Shown here: in pieces, positions 12,418 through 27,250 of the stretch
Numbering within the stretch: the stretch's first letter is position 1
Layout of the letters: each line of letters begins with the position of its first letter
NCBI RefSeq assembly: GCF_000247815.1
Contig: NC_021673.1
Span: 105,069,363-105,133,362 of the forward strand
Length of the DNA: 64,000 nt
Origin: Ficedula albicollis
Lineage: Eukaryota; Chordata; Aves; Passeriformes; Muscicapidae
Direction of reading: 5' to 3'
Notes under the pieces: generated by a model
Told to the model about the DNA's origin: nothing
Databases searched by the model: none
What the model saw: the letters and a program-made list of their open reading frames with translations, nothing else
Program-made: the position numbers and the translations under genes

Positions 12418-15400
12418 CTGTGGAGGAAGAGAGCGTGTTAATAGACCTGGCAAGGATGGGAGAGGGGCTGAAGGGAAAGAGTTGGCATGATGGACTGCTA
12501 CCACAGCCTTTACCTTGAGAATACTCTAATTCCAACCTGTCTTAGGCCACAAGTGCAACTTAAGTTAGTTTTGTAAACCCGTTGTCAACTTTCAGTTTGT
12601 CAGTGTCTGCACGGGAGAGGCTTATGAGGAGAACAGAAGAGGCATTTCATCAGCATGTGCATGTGAAGAAGGCAGCAGAGTAACCAGCCTGACAAAGCAA
12701 GGTCCCTAAAAATTAACCCCTAATTCAAAAGCATAAATCCCCTCAGTTACCATTATGCCATGCTCACCATTTGTACCATGGTGTACTGGAGAAAGCCATT
12801 TGGCTGATGGGAAGAAAATCGGTATTCCAATTCAAATAAACAGAAATACTGGAGGTGTGTACACAACTGAATAAGGTATTTGCACACCAATGATGCAAAT
12901 TCAGATTCCAGAGGGCTGACTGGGAGACAGCCAGTGAAGAAACCAGACTGAGAGGAGGGTGATGTCCACCTAGTTCAATTGCTTGTTTTGAACAGGATGA
13001 TTCAGATCAGAGCTGCTCCCTAAAGAACAAGGGCGAGGAAGGGGTAGGTGTCTAAGAAAGAAGATGCAGAAATAGCCATTCTTGCATGCTAGGTATCACC
13101 CTAACTTCTAATTTTTTAAAGACTTGGCTAGCACTCTACATCCCAGTGTTTCTTGGTATCTCAGTTAGTGACTAGTACCTTCTTTAATCTGCTGAATACC
13201 TGCATCTCAACTGCTTCAATACTGCAGTTGGTTCCACAGTGAGGTTATGAATTGTGGGAAGAGTTGTTTTCTATCCTGGTTCTATTGGACATGGCAGAAT
13301 CTTTTCACAGTGCCACACTTGCAGTCCCCTCACTACCAAAACCTGCCCATGTGAAGACAATATAGGTTTTCTGCTTGCTACCTGCTACCTGAAATGAATA
13401 CACCCTATCATTATCTGACTATGAGAAGGTCCCAATATATCTTCTCTGAACCATTCAGTAATTTTAATTTTTGCTGACATTGCTTTTTGATCTTTCTTCT
13501 TTTTAAAATAGACAGTAAAAGTATTTTAAACTCTCTCTTCACGTAGGAGATTTTGAGGTCTTTCATTTCAGTTTTGTGAGCAATCCTAGCTCAGCAGTAA
13601 GCTGCTTGACACAAGACAGTAATTTCATTCTGGCCCTGTCTGAAGAAGAGGTACTACAAATAAACATGTCAAACAGGAAATGGATTAATTTGCAGCATGT
13701 TTTATAAAACAACTCGTCAATGCACTTATTGTTCTTGTCCCAGGCCAGTCTTAATGACAGGTTGGTATTTCCACTCTCTCTTTATTGCCTCTTCTTGACA
13801 TCAGAATGCAGGCTGATTGATGGACACCAGTTTGCTGCACTTTGGCAGCAAGATACACAAAAGAGAAAATTACAGGACTGGGCTGTAGGGACAAGCAAAA
13901 GCATCTTATGCATGTGCCATCACTGACTTCATTGTTAACTGCCCTGCCTCTTTGCAAAGCACTACTGCTTCTAAACCTCCTGCTCTGTGCTAGCCAGGAG
14001 TGTGACCAGCCCTGTATCCCATGAAATAGCTTGTCTCTGCTCTTATCCTTTCTGTATTCACAGACAAGACGAGAATCTGTTCCTTTTCTTTCTCTGTGAG
14101 CTTTGAATCAGTGGTTCTTCTGCCATTTTTGCTCTTCTTTTTAAGGTCCCTTCTCTTTCTTGTGAGCTGCTGTTGGAGCCACATCTGTCCATGTTTTTAA
14201 ACTTTTAAATTATAAATTATTTAAGCTTTTAAATTATATTAATTTTGGCTTTTGTCCTGACATATTCTTTCCAAGAATTCAGCTTGTAATCAAACTTGCT
14301 ATGAAAAATAGCATGGCAGACATTAAATTCTGCCTGCTTACTAGTCACCCTGTGGCTTGTTTTCTCTGGCTTTTCCCTTTTCCTGTTCCAACCACACACA
14401 AACAATAGACCAAGACATAACAACAGCAATCAGAGAAGTAAAACTATTGAAGAGAAGAAATTTACATGTTCAAAAACGCTCAAAATTTTATGGCACATTG
14501 GTATTAAATTAAGGTTAATCCCTTCAACACCCATATTTCTTTAGAAAGCATTATTTTTATAGTGTTAGCTACTTATACAGCAGGGTCTTGATACTGTATT
14601 TGATTTGGCTCCACCAGAAGACGGATAATTGAGAGGGTAATTCTCTTTTTCTCATAGAGTTTACTAGGAAAGAGGTATGTCTTGCTTTGAATCTCAGATA
14701 TAACCTTAAATAACTCACAGCATTCAAGCCTTGTAACAAAAGTTGTAAAGCAGTTCTGCACAGCACAGACATTATAAATATACCACGACTTTCTCCTCCC
14801 CTACATTTTCATCCCTTTTGTCACTTGTCATGATCTTCTGTTCTTTTTTGACCATATTTGCTAGCATCAACAGAATAAGTGTGCTGCTGTCTGCCCTTTG
14901 CAAATGATGTCTGGCAGATCACACTGAGGTTTTGACAGTCCTGCCTGCCTGGCTTCTGTCACCCTTTGGCCTCCTTCTTAAGGATCTTCATCTCCTCCTC
15001 TCAAAGACACCTCAAAAGGGTGATGAATATTTGCTTTTATTTTGCCCTGAGGGTTTCCACATTGATTTTTAGAGCTTTGATTGTTGGCAAAGAGTATTAT
15101 CCTATTAGGACCTTAATAGAACTCGCTATTATTTCCAAGATTTATAATCCCAGACTGAATATATTCCTGATGCTAATAAACAGGACAAACACTGCCTGAC
15201 TGTGTGTGGGTGTATGGAATACATATATATGTGTTTAAGACAACAACATGCAGGTAAATGAAGTGTGGAGATGTATTGCATTTTGACTTGCAGTCTCATT
15301 TTTAATTCAGGGCAGAGGGCAGAAAATCAATGTGATGTAATGAGGTGTACTCAGACAAAGGGTAACATGGGACTGCAGCAGAGTTTGGGCTGTTGAGAAG

Positions 15401-16881
15401 ATTTAGTTCAGCAGTGATGAAACTGATGGAAAAGTTTCTGGAAAATAAGCTCCTGTATTGCCTTGTCCTACTAAGTTATCCAGCTTGGCAGCTCAGAGAT
15501 TTGTGTCATTCCCCTGACTGTGCATACAGGGACACCTATTAGTTCATGCTGACAATTGCATGGAGGGGGCACTGAGAGGCTCACAGTCCTTTATGGAGTC
15601 TCCAAGCTAAAGAGTATGATCAGACAGGAGTTTTCCCAATAAATAACAGAGGAGGGCAATTTGGATTGACTGACCAAAGCTCTCACAGCAGACCAAGATT
15701 TCTGGTGAACTGGTCTTCTCCCTTTGCTTCCAGGAGAGCCCAGCTGGAAACTAGTGAATGGGAGGTGTTTCCCATGGAAAAAGTGCATGGTTGGAGCCAG
15801 ATACCTCTGCATGGGTTACTTAGCATGACTGGTTGTCATTTGATCACATTCTTCCTGGTAGCAGAATTAATGACATCCCATTGCACGTCAAGGTAGGAAA
15901 AATACATCATCACTCGTGTTAATAATTGTATGGAAAGAACACTCCATAAATTTCAAAATCTATCCCTACATCAGCAGTTACCAGACCAGTGGCCAGGAGC
16001 CACTGAAGGGTTGCAGCAGTTATCAGCAGGTCGTGACCTCAGAAGAAATTTGGTTTCATTGTATAGTAACACCTGGTATTTTGTGTTACACAATTTGTGA
16101 CTGGGGTCCTAACTGGAAAAAAAAAAAAAAAGAAGAGAAACACTGTTCTAGATGTTATCAAATCACTAACACAAAGCTGCATTGCAACAACCTAGCACAT
16201 ACTGCATGCTTTTCCAAGTACAGTACCTTACAAGAGAGAGGAAAACATTAAGGTAACAGAATGAGGACACATTGTATAAGTGATGAATGAATTTGGTCAA
16301 GTAGGGAGTCTGAACCGTGTAGGCATCTCTGCATTCAGACTTATCTCTAAAAGCCCCTTGAATGATATCTTAATTGGGCAATCTCAGAGAAACAGGCAGA
16401 TACCAAATTCCTGATTGCAGAAAACGACATCTAACCAAAAACTGCTTCAAGACTTAATAAATTATGAATCATATCTTACAAAAAGCCAAAAATTTTTAAA
16501 AAGTCAATTTTCCCAGCACACTAGATTCAAATTTTGCAATTTGAAATATTTTGGTTTAGTCTATTTAATGCTGGAAATTTAGTATTCATTGAGTCCCTTT
16601 CTTTTCTGAATTACACCGTAGCTGTCCTCCTGAAGCACAAATAAGATCAGTGCAATGACACTCACTTAGAAGTTAATTGCTGGCTCCAGTACATAAATCA
16701 GACAATTATTGTTTCTTGCCAGTGATTGACTGTGATGTTCAGAAGTGGAGCTACACTGATCATAGACCCAGACTGGTACTTCTGCACAGACTGAGTGACA
16801 CGAGCAAGGGGATCAGGGCATGACTCTTTAGAGAGGAGGCAAAGCCAGGGTATGAGGAATAAGCGGAGCTCAGGAGCTCAC
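12418..16881 (-). other. Intron between exons 2 and 3
   Basis: About 4.5 kb, GTGAGC to CCACAG. AT-rich, with an A run near 16119. No exon, transposon or tandem repeat was recognised. Confidence 0.85.
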
Positions 16882-17081
16882 CATCAGCAGGTTTGAACTC
16901 CGAGAGCATTGCTTCTTCAGATCCATCTTCTCTGCTCTCCTTGATGCTCTCTACTTCACACCAGAAGTCCTCCATGGAGGTGCTGTCCACGGAGGCCTGC
17001 GAATTGGAGCGACTGAAGGCAGGAGGGACGGACTCGTTGGAAAGCATCCTGTTAACTCTTCGACAGCGAGAGAGAGACTTT
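16882..17081 (-). CDS. ARHGAP28: ARHGAP28 coding exon 2
   Basis: Exon of 200 nt. The acceptor is TTTCTCTTTTCAG and the donor is GATG|GTGAGC. One base completes an Arg codon begun in exon 1, giving RKSLSRCRRVNRMLSNES. Next come PPAFSRSNSQASVDSTSMED and FWCEVESIKESREDGSEEA, ending KPAD plus G. The serine-rich SRSNSQASVDS followed by a MEDFW motif matches human ARHGAP28 as I recall it. Sister gene ARHGAP18 has MEDYW at this point. The basic and serine-rich run could be phosphorylated, but that is inference. Phase 2 in and phase 1 out connects exactly to exons 1 and 3. It is separated from exon 1 by about 42 kb. Confidence 0.95.
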
Positions 17082-17559
17082 CTGAAAAGAGAAAGCAATA
17101 CAGATGAAATCATCTTTCTGTCATGCTAACTTGTGCCGTGCAAACGGAGCAGGCAGCCAGTGCCTGGCCCGTGACTCTACTGGGAAGCAGGGAACAAGAT
17201 TTCAGAGGCCAAGTACAGAGTTCTGGTAATTGTCATGGTCTCCATTGCTCACAACAATTATGGCTGGACATGTATCTTGCATCTAATAATTTATCTCTTT
17301 AATGTCCTTCAGTATTTCCTACTCTACAGGGAACTCAGGAAATGCAATTCTATTTCTAATACTGGTATCCATCTAAAGAGACACTGGAAAACTATTTTTG
17401 CTTCTTTTTGCCTCAGTTTCTCTTTCTATCCCTTCCTGTTTTGCTTACTGGCTGAAATGCTTCAGTGAAAGCTTCTCTGGGGAAAAATAATGAGATTTGG
17501 TGCCCTGAAATATTTTACAAACTCATCTTCACTCCACAAAAGAATTAAAAACTTGAAAG

Positions 17560-18214
<655 letters not shown>

Positions 18215-19596
18215 TACTTTTTTTTGAAAACCCTTTTAAAAAAGATTTGGGTTTTTTCTTAAGTGAAAATAATTTTAAACAAAATTTGACCTTGAATTAA
18301 AATTGTATATTCTAGGTCAACAGAGGTTTTGATTACAGGTTCAAAAAAAAATTATGATTAACCAAAAATCAAGTTTCAAGTTAAGATTCAATACAGGGAT
18401 TGAATTAAACAAAGTTTGTTCCTTACTCTTTTGTTCTTGTCTTTTCCCCACTTGTGGCCAAAGAGTTATACAAATTCATTCAAAATTTCATATAACACCC
18501 ACCATGAAAACAATGACTTTGCTCTTTTGCACTATTATGTCTGCAATACTGTAAACAGCATTTGTATGTGTAATTGCAGTAGATACAGTAATCAGTAGTA
18601 ATAACCACAACAATATTTGTACAAAGGAGTTAGGAGGGAACACGATTTTGTCAGAGAGTTAGACCACAGGAATTAATGGAAAATTCTGACATAAGGTCTT
18701 CTGACCTTCACTTATCTGAATTAATTCAAATGCAGTTTCCCTTTCTCTTCCTTTTCTGTATGGCATGATCCTGCCAACATGCCTTTGTTTCAAACCACAG
18801 GCATCACTTATACTCCACTTAAAAAAAAGGTATTTCCTTTCCAGTGTTTCCCTCCTTATCAAAGTTTTCCTAATGGATGTATAAACAATGTATTATTTCA
18901 TAAAGCTGACTGAGCATGCTTCTCCCTCATTGTGCTGCTGCCTCTGCTTCATCCTTCCCTCCAGTGAAGGGCTGGATGCTTCCCTGGGGCTTGCAGAGCC
19001 TCCTCACTTTATCTGGGCAGGTCCTTCTGGGCTAGGTCTGAGCCCCAGGGTGGGGAGCTGTGGTGGAAACAACAGAGCACAACAAATCCAGCTTTGGATA
19101 TGACCAGGCTTCATGAAAGGCAAAGTTCAGGCCTTTTTGAACACTCATAGGTATAATATGGATGATTCATCTGCCAAATCAGGCCCTCTGCTCCTGGAAG
19201 CAAAGCTGGGAAGCAAAGCTTTCTGATGAGTGACAGCATTGCAGCAGGAGAGAATGTGCTATGCGGTGGTGGAGACACGTTCTCTGGGAAAAGTGCTGTC
19301 TTCAGGGTTTCTCTCCATTTCTCCCCTCATAAACAGATTGTTTGCTTTAGAACACAGCGCTGAAACTGTTATTGTTTTAATTAGAGCAAGCCACAGTCAC
19401 CAAATGCGAGAGGAATTTGTGACACAAATGTGGTTAAAATGCTTTCCTTGTAGCTCTCCCTCTGGGGAGATGAGAATTTCAGTCAGCTTTTACTCCAAAA
19501 GGCTCACATGGCTGGGGAACCTGATAAATTATAATCACTGTAATTATGTATCTGAGCATGTCAGCCTCTGGGGTTTTTGTATGGATTTCCCTTTCT

Positions 19597-19756
19597 TTTA
19601 TGGATTCACCTATGTCTTTTCCTCACATTAGCAAGTAAGAAATATGCAAGGATCCCCGGACTTAAATATAAGTTAATTTATGGATTCACCTATGTCTTTT
19701 CCTCACATAAGCAAGTAAGAAAAATGCAAGGATACCTGGACTTAAATATGATAAGT
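19597..19756. repeat. Tandem duplication, 80-bp period
   Basis: Two copies of a unit starting TTTATGGATTCACCTATG, diverged at several positions. It is in intron 1. Confidence 0.95.
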
Positions 19757-21189
19757 TATTACTGTAGCAAGCATCCCTAAGCAGAGGTTTTAACAAGCAG
19801 AAGTAGAAGCAGAAGCAGAACCCCTGAGAAGCAGCCAGAAAACCCCATCTCTTCAGCTGGGATGGGGCAAACAGCACCCACCAACCAATTGCTTGTTGCT
19901 GTGAAAACCTGAGTTCTTTTGTTTAAAAGATAATAGTGAACACAAGTAAGGAGAAAGGCAAAACTACTCGGTACTCTAATGGTGTTTGTGGCCCTCGTTC
20001 ACTGGACATTGTGCAAGCAGAGGAGATGCCAAGGCCTGGTGTCTCTCCTCCTGCCACAGCTTGTCCCTCATCAGCCTTCTCCTCAGCTTGGGGGCTGAGA
20101 CCCTGCTCACTGAGGATTTCATGTCCCTTCTTAATATAAACCTTTAAAAGTAAGTCCCTACACATGCCCTATAGCACAGCCCAGAGCTCCCGAGCCAGCA
20201 ATTGCTGGAAGGAATGCTTTCACATTCTGGAATCAAACATGAGCTGGGACAAGAAGAGGGCATCCCTGATAGCACCACTGGCTCCCATCATCTAGTCATG
20301 GTCAGGGAATTCAAACATTTCCTGCCCTCCCAGTGTGAATCTTGACCACGACCTTTGTGCTCTTCAGGCGCCACACCACACTGATCCTTGGGCTTCGACT
20401 CCATCAGCACTTCAGCTGGCTCCGACCAAGGCTTTTCATTTCACCATATTAGGAAGAAAGAGGCATAGTGGGTTGCTGCTTTTCTCCCCACAGTGAGTGT
20501 GCTTATTTTATAGTATTACTGTACCAAAAAGCTAAATGTGAAATAGACCACATAGAACAGCAACCAGCCTTGCCAAATATGTCTAAGGTTCCAGTGTAAT
20601 TAATGTGCATTTACAACAATATTACAAGTATTGAGCTTATTTGGAAAATCAGCTGAACAAAGTCTCCTGAGAACTTCATATTTGAGGCTTCTTATCTCAA
20701 CCTGGATTAAATCAAGCTGTGTAAAATTCCTGTAACAAGAAAGGTTAGGCAGAGGTGCTTTATCCTTATTGGTAAACATCTGAAGCTTGCTTCCAGGTGG
20801 TCTGGTACAAACCTTCTCCAATTATTCTGAGTCTGTCTATTAAAAGCTCATGTGTTTGAAAGACTTCCAGCTGCTGTTTTGACCCATATACCTGTGACTT
20901 TTGTCCTGGAGGAAGTGGTCTTGCTTTTATGTGATAATGGCAGTTGTCTCCCATTTCCTCCAGCCAAAGCTGCTCAAAACAGTTTCAGGAAAAAAAAAAA
21001 AATCCTACTGAGGAAGCAAAGCTTATTCTTCACTGCTTTTAATTAATTCTTGAAGGACACTGTAAGAGCACTGACTCAGCAATCTGCCTGCCTGTCCCAG
21101 AAATAGCTAAAGCAGCCCAGGTTGCCTGTTACCTGGGAACTCTTACAGCAGGAAACCTCTGTTCCTAACACCTTTTTCACCCTCAAGCT

Positions 21190-22553
21190 GTCCTTTTTTT
21201 TGGTCTTTTTTTTTTCTCAGTGTCTGAAGAGAAGTTTAGAACAATATAAAGTTTTCACTAAGCTGATTCTGTTGTTCCTACAGAAAAGTTGTAAACCAGT
21301 CCTGTTAAGTAAGCAGTGATTACAAAGTTCATGCTAAGTTTCTTTTGTTCCCTCACTACAAACATGGGTAGTAGTGAGCTAATCTGAAATGCTGATTAAA
21401 TTAAACACAGGAGGGATTTCAGATGCTGGCTTCCTCAATGGAAAAAGTTGGGAGAGGAGTATGAACCTAAAAGCATTGAGAAAAAAATTACAGCAACTCC
21501 ACTGGATGAGCTGAAATGTTTTTCGGATGGAATAAAATAAAAATGAAAAGCCACATAAAACACTGAGAAGGAAAAGAAAAAGAAAGAAAAAAATATATAA
21601 GAACTAATGTTATCAAATAACTTGTCTATTACTGAATATTCACAGGAGAAAGAGTTAAAGATTGTCAGGAAGGAGAAATATGGTATCATTTAGAAAACTT
21701 TCTGTGCAAAGATTATTGCAGGGAAGGCAGGGTATTTCCTTGGGGCACTAGAAAGCTGATTCAACTGTGTTTGACTCTGGTTTTGGCCTGGTGTATGTTT
21801 ATAATGCTGATTAAATGCAACAGCTGAACAGGCCTCCTGACCCTATATTTTATCTTCCATATGTACTCTCCTTTTTTTTGGTCTTTTTTTTTTTTTTCTC
21901 AGTGTCTGAAGAGAAGTTTAGAACAATAAAAAGTTTTCACTAAGCTGATTCTGTTGTTCCTACAGAAAAGTTGTAAACCAGTCCTGTTAAGTAAGCAGTG
22001 ATTACAAAGTTCATGCTAAGTTTCTTTTGTTCCCTCACTACAAACATGGGTAGTAGTGAGCTAATCTGAAATGCTGATTAAATTAAACACAGGAGGGATT
22101 TCAGATGCTGGCTTCCTCAATGGAAAAAGTTGGGAGAGGAGTATGAACCTAAAAGCATTGAGAAAAAAATTACAGCAACTCCACTGGATGAGCTGAAATG
22201 TTTTTCGGATGGAATAAAATAAAAATGAAAAGCCACATAAAACACTGAGAAGGAAAAGAAAAAGAAAGAAAAAAATATATAAGAACTAATGTTATCAAAT
22301 AACTTGTCTATTACTGAATATTCACAGGAGAAAGAGTTAAAGATTGTCAGGAAGGAGAAATATGGTATCATTTAGAAAACTTTCTGTGCAAAGATTATTG
22401 CAGGGAAGGCAGGGTATTTCCTTGGGGCACTAGAAAGCTGATTCAACTGTGTTTGACTCTGGTTTTGGCCTGGTGTATGTTTATAATGCTGATTAAATGC
22501 AACAGCTGAACAGGCCTCCTGACCCTATATTTTATCTTCCATATGTACTCCAG
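21190..22553. repeat. Tandem duplication, 682-bp period
   Basis: Copies about 21190-21871 and 21872-22553. Differences by eye are the length of a T tract near the left end of each copy and a two-base change (ATATAAAG versus ATAAAAAG) shortly after it. Everything else compared is identical. It is in intron 1. The poly-T at the junction is typical both of replication slippage and of assembler misjoining. Confidence 0.93.
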
Positions 22554-23764
22554 TAGCTTGGGATCTGATACCACCTATTGATTTCAGGATAGCCAAGCCA
22601 GATCCAATAAGCTCTTCTTACCCTATCCTCAAAGTAAAGGCTTGTAAAACCACATGAAGAGCTGGCTCAGTGACACTTAATGATTGCTCACAGGCTCAGT
22701 AATGATAAAGCCAGGCTTGTATTTTAAGTTTAATTAAGTAATGGATGGTAAGGAATCCATAAAACAAATGGGAGCAATAAAGCCATCCTGTAGTTAAAAA
22801 CAGCACTTAATTGTTGTTTACGCAGAGTGAAAGGGTATCTTATTCTTGTGGGCTGTTATCCTCCAATTCATTTGGTGGGTCCTGAACCTGCTTCACCACA
22901 ATTAGTCACACTTATAAGAATGGGAAGGGTGCAGGAAGAAAATTGTCCTGGTCATTGTAGGATGAAGATCCACCTTTTCACACTGCAGTAATTCTATAAG
23001 TATAACCACTTGTTCAGCTTTTCCCAAATGTTAAAAAGGGATGGTAGCTTGTATTGACAGGGAAAAAACCCATTTATTCCTCTTTATTAAGAACTGCTCT
23101 GAATTGTTAGCAGTCACATGCTACCATTATATCTCTCTCTTCTAAATAAAATGTATACAAGTTGCAGGCAAAGGAAGAGATCAGCAGTGGGAAATAGTAT
23201 TTTTATGCACAGTTCACTCTTGACCCAAATCTCTCATCTTCTGGTTCCTTCCTGGTGACCTTGTTCCTGCACTGTTTGTGGTCTGCTTATTTCCTTCTCC
23301 CCATGCTTCATGGCTTCTGATCACAGAGAAGGGTATATATTAGATATTATCCCCCCAACCCCATCTACACACTTCTGTTTCTGATTATCTTGCAGATGTT
23401 AGGCAAGTTGTAGACGGATGCTAAAGCTTCCTTGTCCTCTCTCTAGCATCTAGTAAAGCAAATATTTAAACTATCATGCTCCCTCTTGCTGTCACGCTGC
23501 CTCACTTTGTAAAAGAGTATTTGAGTGAGAGGCAGAGGAGGATTTAATTTCATTATTAATTTTCTCATCCTGTGGCCCAGCATAACTCCAAAAACATGTG
23601 AATCTCATCGCTCTTTGTTAACAAAGACGGGTTTGAAAATAAGCTATCACCTTACTGTATTTGTTAGATTTCAAAACACATGAATTCTCTGTTTTGCCTG
23701 TCTTTGCATTCTGCAAAAGATTCTTCAAAATATGTTTCTGTCAACTTTAATTTTACTCCAGATT

Positions 23765-24525
23765 CTGCACCTGGGGTGGGTCAACCCTGAATATATGCAC
23801 AGATTGAGGAACAAAATACTGGAGAGCAGCACCACTAAAAAGGGGCCTGGGAGTCCTGGTCCATGGCATGTTGAACATGAGCCAGCAGTGCCCTGGCAGC
23901 AAGGAGGACCAACCCTGTCTTGGGGAGCATCAGGAACAGCATCACAGCCAGGCAAGGGCAGGGATTGTCCCCCTCCGCTCTGCACTGGGGTGGCCTTACC
24001 TTGACTCTGGGGGCAGTTTTGGCAGCCACAATATAAGAAAGATATAAAGCTATTAGAGATCATACAAAGGAGGTCTGCAAAGATGGTGAATGATCTACAG
24101 GGAAAGCTGTATGAGAAGTGACTCAGATCACTTGGTTTTTTCAGCCTGGAAAAGAGGTGGCTGAAGGGAGGCGTCAGCAGTCCATAGCTTCTTCAGAGGG
24201 GAAGAGGAGGGGCAGGCACTGACCTCTTTTCTCTGGTGACCAGCAATGGGATGTGAGGGAATGGCATGAAGCTGTGTCAAATGAGGTTTGAGTTGGATAT
24301 TAGGTAAAGATTGTTTCACCCAGAGGGTGGCTGGGCACTGGAACAGGCTCCCCAGGAAAGTGTTGACAGCACCAAGCCTGACAGAGTTCAAGAAGAGTTT
24401 GGACAATGCTCTCAGGCACAGAGGGTGATTCTTGGGGCTGTCATGTGCAGGAGCAGGAGCTGGACTTTCATGATCCTTGTGGTCCCTTCCAACTCAGGAT
24501 GTTCTATGCTTCTGTGATTTTTTGG
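23765..24525 (+). mobile_element. CR1 LINE, 5'-truncated 3' end
   Basis: About 760 bp matching the CR1 consensus as I know it. Recognisable stretches include CACAATATAAGAAAGA near 24029, a GTTTGGACAATGCTCTCAGG block near 24397, and the CTTCCAACTCAGGAT then TTCTATG tail near 24485-24515. CR1 ends in a short octamer-like repeat and has no poly-A, as here. It is diverged with indels and has no intact reverse transcriptase ORF, so it is a dead fragment. It lies in intron 1, antisense to ARHGAP28. Confidence 0.93.
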
Positions 24526-27156
24526 ACCAAAAGGGGTTGTCTAATGAATCTTAAGATTTAAAGACTTATGAGGGAAAACATTCGTATATTTACAGGAATT
24601 AAGAGTTTTGATTATTTAATTATATTTTGTCTGCAATTCGTCAAGGTAGTAACAAAAGTTGGGAGGTTGAGTTGCGGAATTTTCATGCCAGTGTTACCTG
24701 CCAACGTTTAAGAGCGCCTTTCACCTTGGGTTCTTCAGCTGCCTCTTATGCAATCTCTTTGCAAGGGGCAGGGAAGTTCCTCGCTGTAACAAAGGCCACA
24801 TTGTGGCCACTCTTCAGCCGGGCATGGAGATTGCAGAAGAGTCTCTCTCTGTGTGTGGGTTGCAGTGTGAGGGCTCTCACAATCAAACCCTTTGAGCTAG
24901 GGGAGTTCAGGGAATATACTCTAGGTATTGCCTGCTGGCAACAGTGACCTTTGGGGACATAACCCAGACCTCTCCTCCACACTGGCAATCACATCACTTC
25001 AGCCTTGGCCCGATGCAACAGACAGTGCACTGCATGGCTGCAATGTGTCTGCCAAAATCTGAAAGGGACTCTATTTCATCTTCTTTCTCCTAACAAAGCT
25101 ATTGCTGAAGGGCAGAAGGGGTTCTCAAATGATCAGCACTAACAAGAGTATGTTCTGTTAAACGTTTTTTTCAAGTTAATTAGAAAGAATTCTTTTCATA
25201 TACATTAAGAGGAAGCAGTATAAGCCAGTTTTCGATGCTGATGACAAGAACATGAACAGATCATGTTACATGTAATTTTCAGTGGGTATGGGCAAGATTA
25301 GAAACATCTGGATATGACCTACAGGAGGCAAAAGCTGGACATGAGCAGCTGGTTCAAACATCTTAAACATTTCCAGCACATATTTATTGTTAGAAGTGAC
25401 AAATTCTTCTGTTGTGTTGATGTTAGCCAAAGACCTATTTCTTTTATATGAAAAACAAAGTCACATATCCAGGGTAGCATAAAGTTTTCCAGGAGGAAGC
25501 ATAGGCATGTGGGCCATGTACTGTGAGCTTAGAAAATTCTGTTTCCAGAAAATGTTTGCTCTATTGTGCCTTTACAGTACAAATGATTTGTGTCTGAGCA
25601 CTGAACCCACTGGATGTCACACTCTATCAGTTAGACCTGATGGAAGGCTCCAGGAGCACCAGGCTCACTGCACATGCACTGTACAATTTATCCACTTCCA
25701 CTGAATAGATGCCTCTATGAATTCCATCTGGCACTCACCCAGAGAGATCCTAGCTAGCAGAGCACCCCCAAATCCAAGGCAAACCCTTCAGATTCCAGCT
25801 GGACTGAACCTGAGAATACATTAGGTGGCAGCTCTGGGTTTACTACTATAACATTGCCAGTCCTTGGCATGAACTACTCAATGAAGGCACACAGATAGCA
25901 TGGGCAGAAGTGTTCTGTTCTGCAGTTTAGGGCAAGCAGTGTCTTAACTAAAGTAGCAAGCAAAGATGGTTAAGAGCCACATGAAGGAAAAGGAGAGCAG
26001 GAAGCACAAATATATTAGATTGTCTAAACACTGGTGATGCACCAAGTGTGATGCTGTTAGCTGCATGCACTCAGTCCCTCCCAGAGAGCTGTCTGCAGCA
26101 GTGAGGAAGACCTCACCAAAGGCAGTGGAAAAGCTGTTATGCTCTTTTGCTTCCAGCTGCTTTGGTAGTGTCACTTCTAAGGTAACCAAGAGCCCTGTAA
26201 ACACTCCCTGGGTACAGCATGGTCTCATGTCAGCTAGAGTACATCAGAACACTGTGCATCCTGGTGCATGCAACTACAATTACCTAGCAGTTAGAAGGAA
26301 GGGGAAAGTAATGTGCAGACTGATCCAGAGTATTTTTTCACAATAAAATTGCTAAGCCTCTGCCAACAACTCACATTTATCCAGATTAATTATTTATAAC
26401 ACAATAGGGTGCAGTTAAAGCTGCAGGAAATGCACAGGTTCAAGAGCTCCAATGGGGCTCGAATAATTCACCAAGCAAAGAAGCAAACCAAATAAAGTCC
26501 ATGTGAGATGCAAACTTGATTATGTTAGAAGAGTTTTGGCTCTAGAACCACAAATTAGAGGTTTTTAAAGAAAAATACATATTAAAATACTCAGCAGATG
26601 CAATGAAGCACTGAAACATAAGGTATCAAACTTTCTACAGCTTTCAATACATCTTTTAACATTGCCTGCATTTATGATGGAAATGTGAAAGAATATACAT
26701 TTTTATTTTTTATATCATTCCAGAGTAACTATTCTTTCAACCATCATGATTATTATCACTCAGAAACTCACAGTATTTGTACAGCTTTCTGAAGCACTTC
26801 AAAAGACAAAGTCAGTCATTTTGGTTGACCTAAGGTAATAGCACAAGGAACTGGACTATACTGTCTATTGGAAGGTATATAATGAAACTGCATGTATTGC
26901 CAGTGTAAGCACTTTGAGGTCCTGATATAAGCAATGAAGGGAGGCAGATACATCTGGAGAGTGAACATGTAAACTAAATAAGAGCTTAAAGTCATGCAAT
27001 ATGTGTTTGAAGTTTTCTTTGTGCTTAGTTTTAAGTGAAGTCCAGCTATTACTTTCTTCCTTCCTATACTTAATGAATGCTTTCAAGTAAATGTCGCCAC
27101 TCCACCCATTGCACTTTTTTCACAAGCATTACTTGAGTTATTGGTTTTTCCTTTAG

Positions 27157-27250
27157 ATGTTTTTAACATATATTGAAGGCCATGACTGAAGTACAAAATA
27201 CGAATGTTTTTAACATATATTGAAGGCCATGACTGAGGTACAAAATACTA
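27157..27250. repeat. Tandem duplication, 47-bp period
   Basis: Two copies of a unit starting ATGTTTTTAACATATATTGA, with one or two differences. It is in intron 1. Confidence 0.95.
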
